Assembly: GCF_000235605.1 (NCBI RefSeq)
Contig: NC_016584.1
Span: 1,600,001-1,664,000 of the forward strand
DNA from: Desulfosporosinus orientis DSM 765
GTDB lineage: Bacteria; Bacillota; Desulfitobacteriia; Desulfitobacteriales; Desulfitobacteriaceae
Length of the DNA: 64,000 nt
Reading direction: 5' to 3'
In this document: one piece after another, positions 19,125 to 28,101 of the stretch
Layout of the letters: each line of letters begins with the position of its first letter
How positions within the stretch are numbered: position 1 is the stretch's first letter
Translations under genes and position numbers: made by a program
Notes under the pieces: generated by a model
Told to the model about the DNA's origin: nothing
Databases searched by the model: none
What the model saw: only the letters and a program-made list of their open reading frames with translations

Positions 19125-20685
19125 TACCGTTGATTTTGAGGTTCCCCAAGCAGCGAGTAAGTATTTGGCAAAGCTAATAGGCCCTGCTGCACCACCCAAT
19201 ATTATTTCTTTAGAAGAAATGATGGCGATGGTACCGGCATCACGTCTGCCTATGCATCCGCTGTTAAATACTGACCCGGAAGAACGTATACGCCATTGTT
19301 TCGGTCAGAGTATGTCAGATTGGATATATTTCCGAGGCGGTTTGGTGCCCATTTTTCCTGATGGAGTAGCTTTTCCGGAATCTGATAAAGATGTCCGTGA
19401 GATACTGGGTTTTGCCAAAGAAATTGCAGCCCGGGTGATTCCCTACGGGGGGGGAACCAGTGTTGTTGGTCATCTGACTGTGCCTAAGGGCGAGCAGTCC
19501 GTTATTACGGTTGACATGAGGCGAATGAACAAGCTATTGGAACTTGATAAACAAGGATGTCTGGCTACATTTCAAGCAGGAGTACGGGGACCTGACTTAG
19601 AGGCTGCTTTAAGGGCAGAGGGATTTACTTTAGGCCACTATCCGCAGTCCTTTGAATTATCGACTTTAGGTGGGTGGGTGGTTACTCGTTCTGCCGGACA
19701 TTTTTCCATGGGATATGGGAGAATAGAACGTTTATTTGTTGGAGGTGAGATGGAGACTCCGGTTGGTACAGTTAAGATACCAGCTTTTCCGGCTTCCGCT
19801 GCTGGACCTGACTTGCGGGAATTGATTATGGGTTCTGAGGGTAGATTGGGAATTGTTACAAAATGCACTGTCAAGGTGACAGCGTTACCAGAGGCAGAAA
19901 TTTTCTCCGCTGCTTTTTTCCCAGGCAGGGAAGAAAGCGTCACCGCAGCGCGGGCACTGGCCCAAGCTGGAATTCCCCTTTCGATGATAAGACTGAGCTT
20001 ACCTGAGGAGACGTCGACAACTCTGAGTCTCAAGGATGGGTGGCAAATGGACCTGTTGTATCGCTGGCTGGCTTGGCATGGTATTAAAGAACAAAGAACT
20101 ATGCTTTTATATGGAGCTGCGGGTACCCGGAAAAAGGTTAACTGGGCATTACGCAGGGTTAAGGAAATTATCAAGAAACACCACGGAGTCTATGTTGGTA
20201 CATCGGTTGGTAAACACTGGTACAAAAGCCGTTTTAAGCTGCCCTATATACGTAATAATCTGTGGGATCTGGGCTATGCAGTTGATACGCTGGAAACGGC
20301 TGTTCCCTGGAACCAGGTCCCTGTAACTAGGAAAGCAATTGAAGAGGGCTTGCGTAATGCACTAATCGGAGTAAATGAGAAAGTTCATGTATTTACACAT
20401 CTCTCTCATGTCTATCCTCATGGTACAAGTCTCTATATTACGTACATATTCAGGCTGGCAGATTCCCCGTCTGAGACTATGTTACGCTGGCAAACCTTAA
20501 AAAAGGCAGCCAGTGAAGCAATAGTACGAACGGGGGCAACTATTACTCACCAGCATGGTGTCGGAATTGATCATCAACCCTATTTAGCCGCTGAAAAAGG
20601 AGCGCTGGGGATGGAGATGATTTCTTCTCTGTGCCATACTCTAGATCCCGAGGGCATGATGAATCCCGGAAAATTGGTCAAATAA
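19096..20685 (+). CDS. FAD-linked oxidase, alkyl-dihydroxyacetonephosphate synthase-like
   Basis: 529 aa from ATG 19096, eight bases after AGGAGGGG; the start overlaps the end of the regulator gene. The PCMH-type FAD domain shows RVIPYGGGTSVVGHL, and the C-terminal cap ends in ATITHQHGVGIDHQPYL, equivalent to the HHHGVG loop of alkyl-DHAP synthases (first two His kept as HQH here). DPEGMMNPGKL is the common family terminus. AGPS enzymes exchange a fatty acid for a fatty alcohol on acyl-DHAP in ether-lipid synthesis. GlcD/lactate-type oxidation is the alternative. Neighbouring GlpD-like and FGGY kinase genes and a FadR-like regulator support ether-lipid or alkylglycerol metabolism. Confidence 0.85.
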   Translation: MRRWNGWGDDTVDFEVPQAASKYLAKLIGPAAPPNIISLEEMMAMVPASRLPMHPLLNTDPEERIRHCFGQSMSDWIYFRGGLVPIFPDGVAFPESDKDVREILGFAKEIAARVIPYGGGTSVVGHLTVPKGEQSVITVDMRRMNKLLELDKQGCLATFQAGVRGPDLEAALRAEGFTLGHYPQSFELSTLGGWVVTRSAGHFSMGYGRIERLFVGGEMETPVGTVKIPAFPASAAGPDLRELIMGSEGRLGIVTKCTVKVTALPEAEIFSAAFFPGREESVTAARALAQAGIPLSMIRLSLPEETSTTLSLKDGWQMDLLYRWLAWHGIKEQRTMLLYGAAGTRKKVNWALRRVKEIIKKHHGVYVGTSVGKHWYKSRFKLPYIRNNLWDLGYAVDTLETAVPWNQVPVTRKAIEEGLRNALIGVNEKVHVFTHLSHVYPHGTSLYITYIFRLADSPSETMLRWQTLKKAASEAIVRTGATITHQHGVGIDHQPYLAAEKGALGMEMISSLCHTLDPEGMMNPGKLVK

Positions 20686-20698
20686 GGGGGAGGTTATC

Positions 20699-22258
20699 GT
20701 GAAACGTGATCAGATCTTGGCGGAACTGAAAAAACCATGGGATATTATTGTAGTGGGGGGAGGAATAACCGGAGCTGGGGTTTTTCGTGAGGGGGCGCGG
20801 GCAGGCCTCCGCTGTCTGCTTTTGGAACAACGTGATTTTGCCTGGGGTACTTCCAGCCGGTCGGGTAAAATGGTTCATGGTGGTTTGCGTTATTTAGGGC
20901 AGGGTCAAGTCAAGACGACTTGGCATTCTGTTAGGGAAAGGGAAAAGTTGTTGCGGGATTATAAGGGGATGGTCGAGTCGATGGGGTTTCTTATCCCTTT
21001 CTATGAGAATGACCGCTTAACCCCCTATTTGCTAGGTGCGGGTCTGACCGTGTATGATCTTATGGCTTTTCGATATGACCACAGTCAATTAGATGCCGTG
21101 AATTTTGGCATGCAGGTCCCCGCGATGGACAGTCATGGCTTAACTGGGGGAGTTCGTTTTCGAGACGCCCGTACGGATGATGCCCGGTTGGTGCTGCGGG
21201 TAATTCAAGAAGGCGAAAGCTTAGGAGGCGCAGCCCTTAATTACGTTAAGGTAGAAGAAGTATGCAAGGACAAGACTGGTCGAGTGCAAGGTGTAACCCT
21301 GAGAGATGAAGTAAGCAAAAAAAACTTAGAAGTTCGGGGACAACTGGTGATAAACGCAACCGGCGTTTGGGCGGATGAATTGCGTTCTCAGGTGGGCAGA
21401 TCTCCGCGCATGCGCCGGCTGAGGGGAAGTCATTTAATATTCCCCAGCTGGCGTTTTCCTTTGGCTCAGGCACTGAGCTTCTTCCATCCTGCTGATAAAC
21501 GGTCGGTCTATGTACTTCCCTGGGAAGGGATCACCCTGGTTGGTACTACTGATGTTGACCATGAATATTCCCTTGCTGAGGAACCGCACATCAGTTATCG
21601 TGAAGGGAAATACCTATTAGAAGGGGTTAGGAAAAACTTCCCGTCTCTTAACCTGACAGCCAAGGATATTATAGCCACCTTTTCTGGGGTACGTCCTGTA
21701 ATAAACACCGGTAAGACTAATCCTTCTAAAGAATCCCGTGACCATGTCATCTGGAATGATAATGGTTTGGTGACGGTAACCGGCGGAAAAATGACTACCT
21801 TCAGTTTACTGGCCAGAGAAACCTTGGCAAAGGTACGGGAGTATATACCCACAACAGGAACTGGTGAGAGAAAAAGTCAACAAGTGTCAAAGGGAACTGA
21901 ACGCCCTATGGAAGCTGCTTTTCAACGGATAGCTGGTCGATATGGTGATGATAATGGGACGATCATGCTGCAACAGGCGAATGAGAGAGAGCGGGAAGTT
22001 ATCCCGGGTACCAATATTCTGTGGACCGAGTTGCGCTGGGCAGCCCGCCATGAGGGAGTCGTTCACTTAGAGGACCTCTTATTACGCCGGGTACGCTTGG
22101 GTTTATTGGTATCGAACGGAGGGGCTGAATTGATGCAGCGCATCCGTGAAATCGTACAGCCAGAACTAGGCTGGAATGATCAACAGTGGGAACATGAAGA
22201 AAGCCATTATTTAGAACTTTGGCAGAGCGCCTATAGCCCTGGTCTAATTAACATCTGA
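20699..22258 (+). CDS. glpD: glycerol-3-phosphate dehydrogenase-like FAD enzyme (GlpD family)
   Basis: 519 aa, GTG start behind AAGGGGGAGG. The dinucleotide-binding loop is [20 protein letters not shown], followed by the GlpD hallmarks [18 protein letters not shown] and [11 protein letters not shown]. The C-terminal domain ([25 protein letters not shown]) is also typical. It would oxidise a glycerol-3-phosphate-type substrate and pass electrons to quinone. Located 13 bases after the AGPS-like gene and before an FGGY kinase, it could act on an alkylglycerol phosphate or on glycerol-3-phosphate made by that kinase. Confidence 0.9.
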   Translation: MKRDQILAELKKPWDIIVVGGGITGAGVFREGARAGLRCLLLEQRDFAWGTSSRSGKMVHGGLRYLGQGQVKTTWHSVREREKLLRDYKGMVESMGFLIPFYENDRLTPYLLGAGLTVYDLMAFRYDHSQLDAVNFGMQVPAMDSHGLTGGVRFRDARTDDARLVLRVIQEGESLGGAALNYVKVEEVCKDKTGRVQGVTLRDEVSKKNLEVRGQLVINATGVWADELRSQVGRSPRMRRLRGSHLIFPSWRFPLAQALSFFHPADKRSVYVLPWEGITLVGTTDVDHEYSLAEEPHISYREGKYLLEGVRKNFPSLNLTAKDIIATFSGVRPVINTGKTNPSKESRDHVIWNDNGLVTVTGGKMTTFSLLARETLAKVREYIPTTGTGERKSQQVSKGTERPMEAAFQRIAGRYGDDNGTIMLQQANEREREVIPGTNILWTELRWAARHEGVVHLEDLLLRRVRLGLLVSNGGAELMQRIREIVQPELGWNDQQWEHEESHYLELWQSAYSPGLINI

Positions 22259-22287
22259 TATCGGGTTTCGATCTAGGAGGAGAAATT

Positions 22288-23865
22288 ATGTGTGAAGAAA
22301 CTCTTTTAGCTATAGATGTAGGGACCCAAAGCGTTCGGGCTTTAGCCTTTGATCTAAAGGGCAAGCTGATCGACCATGCTCAAATCGTCTATTCTGTACC
22401 CTATCATTCACCACATTCGGGGTGGGCTGAACAAGATCCCAACTTCTACTGGGAGAGTTTAGCAGAATGCTGCCATAAATTATGGAACGGAGGGAAAGTC
22501 GCCGCAGAATCTATTGCGGCAGCTGCGCTCACTACTCAGCGCGGTACTGTAATAAACCTCGATCACAGTGGTAAGCCGCTCCGTCCTGCTATTCTCTGGC
22601 TCGATCAAAGGCGAGCCAAAAAGCTGCCAAACCTGGGGCCAATATGGAAAATGATTTTTAATGTTTCTCGACTTAGTAAGACCCTGTATGCCCTGCAGTC
22701 TGAGGCTGAGATCAATTGGTTAAGGGAAAACGAGCCTGAAATTCTGGCAAGAACTGTACATTTTCTTTTCCTATCGGGCTATCTTAGTTATAAATTAACG
22801 GGAGAATTTGTAGATTCAATAGGATGTATGGTCGGTTATGTTCCGTTCGATTATCGCAGACAGACTTGGCCATCACCCAACCACTGGAAGTGGAAGGCTA
22901 TTCCGGTCAAGGCTGATCTTTTTCCACAATTGGTGCCCCCTGGAAGCAAAATGGGGTGTATTTCAGTTGAAGCTGCTGCACTTACAGGGTTACCAAAAGG
23001 ATTACCTCTCATTGCTGGTGCTTCAGATAAAGCCTGCGAGGTGCTTGGATCTGGTTGCCTTGAACCGCATCAAGGGTGTATTGGTTTTGGTACTACTGCC
23101 ACAATAGGTGTTAATTTTAAACATTATGTTGAGCCTATTCCCTTAGTCCCACCTTATCCCAGCGCTAATCCAGGTGCCTACAACTTGGAAGTGCAAACTT
23201 TTCGAGGTTTTTGGATGGTTTCATGGTTTAAAGAACAGTTTGCCTTAAAAGAGCAGGAAATTGCTCAGAAAAGGGGAGTTTCTACAGAATCGTTGCTGGA
23301 AGAGATGGTAGCCAAAGTTCCCCCAGGCTCTCTGGGTCTGATTTTGCAACCCTATTGGTCTCCCGGTCTTAGATATCCAGGGCCAGAAGCTAAGGGGTGC
23401 ATCATCGGCTTCGGCGGGGTACATAAGAGAGAACATATTTACCGTGCACTGTTAGAGGGATTAGTTTACTCTATGCGTGAAGGAAGAGAACGCATAGAAA
23501 AACGCAGCAAAGTACCAATCACAGAACTCTCTGTGTGCGGCGGAGGTTCGAAAAGTGATCAGGTGATGCAGATCACTGCAGATGTATTTAATCTCCCTGT
23601 ACGTAGGTCTAAAGTGATTGAAGCTTCTGGTCTCGGAGCAGCAATTTTAGCCGCAGTGGGTTCGGGGCTCTATTCAGATATTGAGACCGCAGCTCGGGAA
23701 ATGACGTGCGTAGGAACCGTGTTTGAACCTAATCCAAAATCCGTCAAGATCTATGACGAATTGTTTAAGAAGGTCTATTCAAAAACATACCGGAGGCTGC
23801 GTCCATTATACAGGGTAATTCAATCCGTTACCGGGTACCCCGAAATTTCTGGAAAGATCGGCTAA
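22288..23865 (+). CDS. FGGY-family carbohydrate kinase
   Basis: 525 aa with both FGGY ATPase-fold halves: [18 protein letters not shown] at the N-terminus, [14 protein letters not shown] and AILWLDQRR in the first domain, [13 protein letters not shown] and [10 protein letters not shown], then the second domain with [26 protein letters not shown] enzymes phosphorylate glycerol, xylulose or related polyols. The operon partners suggest a glycerol- or alkylglycerol-type substrate, but the sequence alone does not decide. It is the last gene before the B12 riboswitch; no strong terminator is visible between 23866 and 23942. Confidence 0.9.
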   Translation: MCEETLLAIDVGTQSVRALAFDLKGKLIDHAQIVYSVPYHSPHSGWAEQDPNFYWESLAECCHKLWNGGKVAAESIAAAALTTQRGTVINLDHSGKPLRPAILWLDQRRAKKLPNLGPIWKMIFNVSRLSKTLYALQSEAEINWLRENEPEILARTVHFLFLSGYLSYKLTGEFVDSIGCMVGYVPFDYRRQTWPSPNHWKWKAIPVKADLFPQLVPPGSKMGCISVEAAALTGLPKGLPLIAGASDKACEVLGSGCLEPHQGCIGFGTTATIGVNFKHYVEPIPLVPPYPSANPGAYNLEVQTFRGFWMVSWFKEQFALKEQEIAQKRGVSTESLLEEMVAKVPPGSLGLILQPYWSPGLRYPGPEAKGCIIGFGGVHKREHIYRALLEGLVYSMREGRERIEKRSKVPITELSVCGGGSKSDQVMQITADVFNLPVRRSKVIEASGLGAAILAAVGSGLYSDIETAAREMTCVGTVFEPNPKSVKIYDELFKKVYSKTYRRLRPLYRVIQSVTGYPEISGKIG

Positions 23866-23942
23866 ATTACAAATGCATGGTACCTCTGGAATATCAGGGG
23901 AGTCATATTAATTTAACAAAAGCGGGTTTTTTTAAGCATCTC

Positions 23943-23971
23943 TTGACAACCAATTCAGAATAATTTAAACT
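23943..23971 (+). promoter_or_regulatory. sigma-A type promoter before the first cobalamin riboswitch
   Basis: TTGACA at 23943-23948 and TAAACT at 23966-23971 with a 17-base spacer. Transcription would begin about 20 bases upstream of the riboswitch aptamer. Confidence 0.7.
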
Positions 23972-23991
23972 GTAATTTAACTGCATATCTT

Positions 23992-24165
23992 TTTAAGGTG
24001 CCCCGTAAAAGGGGAGAATAGGGAATTCGAAAATAGCCACGTTGGAGCTATAAACGAAGCGGACCCACCACTGTAATCGGCGAGCTGTTAGTGGTCACTG
24101 GCGTAAGCTGGGAAGGCCTTAAGGATCAGCTATGACCCGTTAGCCAGGAGACCTGCCTTATTATT
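23992..24165 (+). promoter_or_regulatory. cobalamin riboswitch 1 (aptamer)
   Basis: The 5' part has AGGTGCC followed by AGGGAA-type joining sequence, the middle has the conserved CCACCACTG core, and the 3' end has the B12 box AGCCAGGAGACCTGCC at 24142-24157. These elements and their order define the AdoCbl/MeCbl riboswitch family. It is followed by an intrinsic terminator, which makes it a transcriptional off-switch when cobalamin is bound. The genes it controls are grdA and grdC. Confidence 0.95.
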
Positions 24166-24193
24166 TATGACTTATCATCGGGGATGAAGGTAA

Positions 24194-24236
24194 AGTCCTA
24201 CGATCAAATGATTAATTTGATTGTAGGGCTTTTTTA
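24194..24236 (+). terminator. riboswitch-controlled terminator before grdA
   Basis: A 16-bp stem (24194-24209 with 24215-24230, two G-U pairs, loop GATTA) runs directly into a T tract. It is the expression platform of riboswitch 1 and lies 26 bases before grdA. Confidence 0.92.
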
Positions 24237-24261
24237 ATTTTAAATGCAAAGGAGTTTTTTT

Positions 24262-24732
24262 ATGGTAAATGGAAGAAAAGTTGTTATTATTGGTGACCGG
24301 GATGGAATTCCGGCCCAATCTTTAGAGGAGTGTGTCAGGAGTGCCGGCGGCGAAGTCATTTATTCGATGACGCACTGTTATGTTTGAACTTCGGCTGGAG
24401 CAATGGATCAAGAAAATCAGGCTCGAATCCGAGCACTTGCTGAAAAGTATGGTGATGAGGAATTGATCGCTGTACTTGGGAGTGCAGATCCGGAGATGGC
24501 GGTTATTGCAGCGGCGACGGCAGCAGGCGGTGACCTTATGTTAATTGATCCCTTTGCCGAAGCTCAGTGTGGGCTTAAAGCGTATCATATAGCAGAACTT
24601 AAAGAATGGATTAATCCCGAAGTCTATCTCCGTCATATGCAAATGATGGAAATCATCCTCGATATCCCGAAAATTATTCGTGAGGTCTCGTCTGTACGGG
24701 AACGATTCTTCCCACTGGAAGTGAGCCTATGA
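24262..24732 (+). CDS. grdA: selenoprotein A of glycine/sarcosine/betaine reductase (in-frame UGA = Sec42)
   Basis: 156 aa, the usual GrdA length, if the UGA at 24385-24387 is read as selenocysteine. The start ATG 24262 follows AAAGGAG. The redox centre is C39-Y-V-U42 in THCYVU, followed by TSAGA, matching the CFVU motif of characterised GrdA proteins. GrdA receives the carboxymethyl group from component B as a Se-carboxymethyl adduct and passes a ketene-like acyl unit to component C, giving acetyl phosphate. A naive gene finder would miss the first 47 residues. The stop overlaps the start of grdC (ATGA). Expression is under cobalamin riboswitch 1. Confidence 0.96.
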
Positions 24733-26174
24733 AGAATCCAGCCCTTAAAGGGACAAGCACTGCGTTAATTCATACGCCCGGAATTCTTCTGCAGCAAGCA
24801 AACTTAGAGGGTGCACCCTTCCGTCATCTGCTGGCGGAACAACTGCGGAGTTTCGAGAGTGTGGTTCGTTATCCGCCTAATCAAGCGTTTATCGGGAATC
24901 TTTTACCTGAGGATTTAGCCAATATTCCCCGGCCCTGGTATAAGAATTCATTGCCCAATGCCAAGCGCGAAGGTCATTACGGTGAAATTTTCCCTGAGGA
25001 CGAATTTTTTGGCCTGCTCTATACGGTTGATGTTAACGGACTTGTATGCTTGGAAGCCGGATTTAGAGATGCCGTTTTAGAAAATCTTCGTTCTCACCCT
25101 GCCTTAGGCCGGCTTAAAGGGGTTACCAAGGCTCAAGAGAATAACTTTTCCTTTGCAGAAATCCAAGAAATGATTGAAAATCAAGAAGCCCTGCCGTTGA
25201 CCACTGGGGGAAGAATTATCGGTTGTGTCCGGAAGGGGAATGAGTTGGATTTACATCTCTCTGCAGCGAGGGTAATGGAGAATCTTACGGCGAAAGCTTC
25301 GGCTGTCGCGGCTCTTCAGCTGCTTCTTTGGCAGACCGGGCTTCAGCCGGAGGAAGTTGATTATATTATTGAAACCTCCGAAGAGGCCTGTGGAGACATC
25401 CGCCAGAAGGGAGGCGGCAGTTTTGCCAAGTCCATCGCCGAAGCCTGTTCCTGTTCCAATGCGAGCGGAGCGGATACCCGGGCCTTCTGTGCCGCCCCGG
25501 TACATGGCTTGATGCAGGCTGCGGCCCTTGTTCAGTCCGGTATCTTTAAGAACGTTATGGTAGTCGCCGGGGGATGCTGTGCGAAACTCGGGCTCAATGC
25601 TGGGATTCACCTTAAACACCAGATGCCCGTCCTGGAAGACATGCTTGGGGCCTTTGCCGTTCATATCAGCCAGGATGACGGGATTAATCCTATTGTGCGT
25701 ACGGATCTGATTGGCAGGATGAAGGTTGGCTGCGGGGATTCACCCCAAATGGTCTATCGTTCCCTTGTTGAAGAACCTTTAACAAAAGGTGGATATAAAA
25801 TCTGTGATATCGACCGTTATGCCGGAGAATTAGTGAACCCAGAAATTATTGAGCCAACAGGGTGTGGGGATATAACCCGGATGAACTATAAAATGATTGC
25901 GTCTCTGGGGGTTCTTAAGGGAGAGATCCATCGCGGCGAGATGGAGGTACAGGTTAACCGCTTTGGAGTCCCGGGATTTGCGCCAAACCAGGGGCATATT
26001 CCTTCCGGTGTACCCTATATGGGGCCTGCCCGGGATTTAATTCTTCAGGATAAAATAAACCGGGTGATGATTATTGGCAAAGGGAGCCTTTTTTTAGGCA
26101 AACTCACCCGCCTCTATGACGCTATTTCTTTAATCCTTGAGAGGAACCCCAAATTAGACAAGGAGACAACTTAA
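24729..26174 (+). CDS. grdC: glycine/sarcosine/betaine reductase component C, beta subunit (GrdC)
   Basis: 481 aa. It belongs to the GrdC family, which has a thiolase/FabH-like fold and handles the acetyl thioester formed from the GrdA adduct. Recognisable segments are the N-terminal GTSTALIHTPGILLQQ, GRIIGCVRKGNELDLHLSA, AFCAAPVHGLMQAAALVQSG and VVAGGCCAKLGLNAG. The ATG overlaps the grdA stop. The alpha subunit GrdD, which normally follows and completes component C, is not in this window, nor are thioredoxin genes. It must be supplied from elsewhere in the genome, or this copy serves an accessory reductase set. Confidence 0.93.
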   Translation: MKNPALKGTSTALIHTPGILLQQANLEGAPFRHLLAEQLRSFESVVRYPPNQAFIGNLLPEDLANIPRPWYKNSLPNAKREGHYGEIFPEDEFFGLLYTVDVNGLVCLEAGFRDAVLENLRSHPALGRLKGVTKAQENNFSFAEIQEMIENQEALPLTTGGRIIGCVRKGNELDLHLSAARVMENLTAKASAVAALQLLLWQTGLQPEEVDYIIETSEEACGDIRQKGGGSFAKSIAEACSCSNASGADTRAFCAAPVHGLMQAAALVQSGIFKNVMVVAGGCCAKLGLNAGIHLKHQMPVLEDMLGAFAVHISQDDGINPIVRTDLIGRMKVGCGDSPQMVYRSLVEEPLTKGGYKICDIDRYAGELVNPEIIEPTGCGDITRMNYKMIASLGVLKGEIHRGEMEVQVNRFGVPGFAPNQGHIPSGVPYMGPARDLILQDKINRVMIIGKGSLFLGKLTRLYDAISLILERNPKLDKETT

Positions 26175-26195
26175 AACTAAAAAAAGGCAATAAGT

Positions 26196-26346
26196 TTTAC
26201 AGGTGCCCTTTAGGGAGAATAGGAAACCGGGTGTGATTCCCGGACGGACCCGCCACTGTGAAGGGGAGCGTTTACTTAATCCACTCCAGCAATGCTGGGG
26301 GAAGGGAGTAAATTGCTATGATCCGAGTCAGGAGACCTGCCTGTAA
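26196..26346 (+). promoter_or_regulatory. cobalamin riboswitch 2 (aptamer)
   Basis: Contains AGGTGCC (26201), GGGAGAATAGGAA, the core ACCCGCCACTGTGA and the B12 box AGTCAGGAGACCTGCCTG (26326-26343). It lies 22 bases after grdC and controls the transporter and component B genes. No separate promoter is obvious, so it may act as an internal checkpoint on the transcript from the first promoter. Confidence 0.96.
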
Positions 26347-26395
26347 AATTACTGTGTCAACTGTTAAGCGGTGGACATTGGTGAGATGATGGAAA

Positions 26396-26428
26396 AATCT
26401 ACACCCTGAATGGGATGTAGATTTTTTG
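26396..26428 (+). terminator. riboswitch-controlled terminator before the symporter genes
   Basis: AATCTACA-CCC (26396-26406) pairs with GGG-TGTAGATT (26412-26423) around one bulged A, and ends in a T tract. It is the expression platform of riboswitch 2. Confidence 0.85.
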
Positions 26429-26483
26429 TTTTAGACCATGGAAATTTCGGTTAAGAAAATGCTTTTAAAGGGGGGAGAAAAAC

Positions 26484-26585
26484 GTGAACGCCAGCATCAT
26501 TTTTATCTCAGTGTTAGTCCTTTTTTGTGTTTTAGCCATCGGAATATCCGTATTTGGCAAGAGCTTTTTTAAAAAGTTTGATTAG
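26484..26585 (+). CDS. 33-aa single-span membrane protein, symporter small accessory protein
   Basis: GTG start behind AAAGGGGGGAG gives a 33-residue peptide with one hydrophobic helix (IIFISVLVLFCVLAIGISVF) and a basic end KSFFKK. It is too short for ordinary ORF calling. It sits 41 bases before a sodium:solute symporter; small one-helix partners at this position are known for SSS-family transporters. It probably stabilises or assists the symporter. Confidence 0.8.
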   Translation: MNASIIFISVLVLFCVLAIGISVFGKSFFKKFD

Positions 26586-26626
26586 GTTATAAACTCAGTG
26601 ATCTTTAAATGAAAGGGGAATCCTCG

Positions 26627-28087
26627 ATGGAAATAAGTAAATTAGTGGTAATCTTTGTCTTTTTAATCATATTGCCGTGTTGGGCCTTGTATTTTACCCG
26701 CAGCGGGAAAAAAAGTGTTGAAGGTTATGTTTTGGGCGGCCGTTTATTAGGCCCAGTGACATCCGCTTTTACCGCGGCCACCGCAGCGACCAGTGCCGGT
26801 CTCTTTGTCGGTGGTGCTGGTATGGCCTATCAGTATGGCTGGGGCGGCGGGACCTGGCAGCTTGGAGCGGCCTTTGGTGTATTTATCAGTTGGTTCGTGG
26901 TTGCTCCAAAAATCAGAGAATTATCCCACAAAATAAAAGCCCTTACGACCCCGGAACTGTTTGTTAAACGATACGGTTCAAACTCTTTTTACCCCATCGT
27001 TGCCTTTTGGATTGTAGTTTTTACAATTCCTATGCTGGTCGTACAAATGAGGTCAGCCGCCTTAACCATCGAAAGTTACCTGGGCCTTCCGTACTTTTGG
27101 GCCTTAATCCTTTTTTGCATAGTGCTGGTCATTTTCTCTTCCCTGGGTGGTCGTTCCGCCATTGCCTATCTGGATACGGTCCAGGGGATGATTATGATCA
27201 TTGGGGTTACCGTAGCAATTGTGGTGGGTCTCAAAGCCGTCGGCGGGATCTCGGGGGTGGATCATTTATTAGCTCAGCAGAATCCCGGCATGACGACTTT
27301 TTTTGGAGAAATGCCCCGTTCCCTGTGGTACAATTTAGCCTTTGTTTATTTGTTTGGTTTGTTTAGCGGTCCCCATATTCTTCCCGCTTTTTACGGGATG
27401 AAAGACGGCAAGACCGCCCGGCTCGCTTTCCCCATTGGGGTGGTGATCTCCCTGTACTGGACCTTTGCAGCGGTCTTAATCGGTTTGGTTCCCCGGGCCT
27501 TAGGGATCAGCCTAAAAACCTCGGACCAAGCTTTCGCCGTATTTATCACTCAGGTTGCTCCGGAAATCATTGGTCTTATGCTGGTTCTTTGTCTTTTAGC
27601 AGCAGTTTTTACCACCTTGGATGCCTTGCTCATGACCGCCGGGTCCAGTATTGTTCACGACATGATCGGCCGGATCAAAGGGCAAAACTTTACGGAAAGT
27701 GAAGAGTTGCTGTATTCAAAGATCGCGACCATCGTTATAGGGATCGTGGCTTTAACCTTGAGCCTCATGCAGATGCCCTTGATTACCATCCTGAATGCCT
27801 TTAGTTTTGGTGCTTTTGTAATTGTCATTGGCGTACCCTTGATCCTGGCCTTGTTTTGGGATAAAGCGAATCGGGAGGCAGCACTTTTTTGTACTACTGT
27901 AGGACCTATTATTTATATTCTCTGGAAGACTTATTTAGTTAAAATAACTGGTCTGGGAGAACTTCCGGGGACCCTTTTAATTGTTTTGGCAGTATCCATC
28001 CTTTGGAGTTTGGCCAAACCGGCCAATCAACAAAGCTATTTCCAAGACTATAGGGAAACCTACTTTTCGAAAAATGCGGCCAAATAA
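26627..28087 (+). CDS. sodium:solute symporter (SSS family), probable betaine/sarcosine-type uptake
   Basis: 486 aa from ATG 26627, seven bases after AAAGGGG; an upstream in-frame start lies before this site and is less likely. About 12-13 membrane helices are visible. Family features include VEGYVLGGRLLGPVTSAFTAATAATSAG in helices 1-2, SSLGGRSAIAYLDTVQGMIM, and FTTLDALLMTAGSSIVHDMIG. It lies between riboswitch 2 and the reductase component B genes in the same direction, so it most likely brings in the reductase substrate. The precise substrate is inferred from this context. Confidence 0.9.
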   Translation: MEISKLVVIFVFLIILPCWALYFTRSGKKSVEGYVLGGRLLGPVTSAFTAATAATSAGLFVGGAGMAYQYGWGGGTWQLGAAFGVFISWFVVAPKIRELSHKIKALTTPELFVKRYGSNSFYPIVAFWIVVFTIPMLVVQMRSAALTIESYLGLPYFWALILFCIVLVIFSSLGGRSAIAYLDTVQGMIMIIGVTVAIVVGLKAVGGISGVDHLLAQQNPGMTTFFGEMPRSLWYNLAFVYLFGLFSGPHILPAFYGMKDGKTARLAFPIGVVISLYWTFAAVLIGLVPRALGISLKTSDQAFAVFITQVAPEIIGLMLVLCLLAAVFTTLDALLMTAGSSIVHDMIGRIKGQNFTESEELLYSKIATIVIGIVALTLSLMQMPLITILNAFSFGAFVIVIGVPLILALFWDKANREAALFCTTVGPIIYILWKTYLVKITGLGELPGTLLIVLAVSILWSLAKPANQQSYFQDYRETYFSKNAAK

Positions 28088-28101
28088 GGAGGGGTTAGTT
28101 C

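Noticed and set aside
23266-23436. Minus-strand frames inside the FGGY kinase gene
   Set aside because: They overlap conserved kinase coding sequence and show no independent features.
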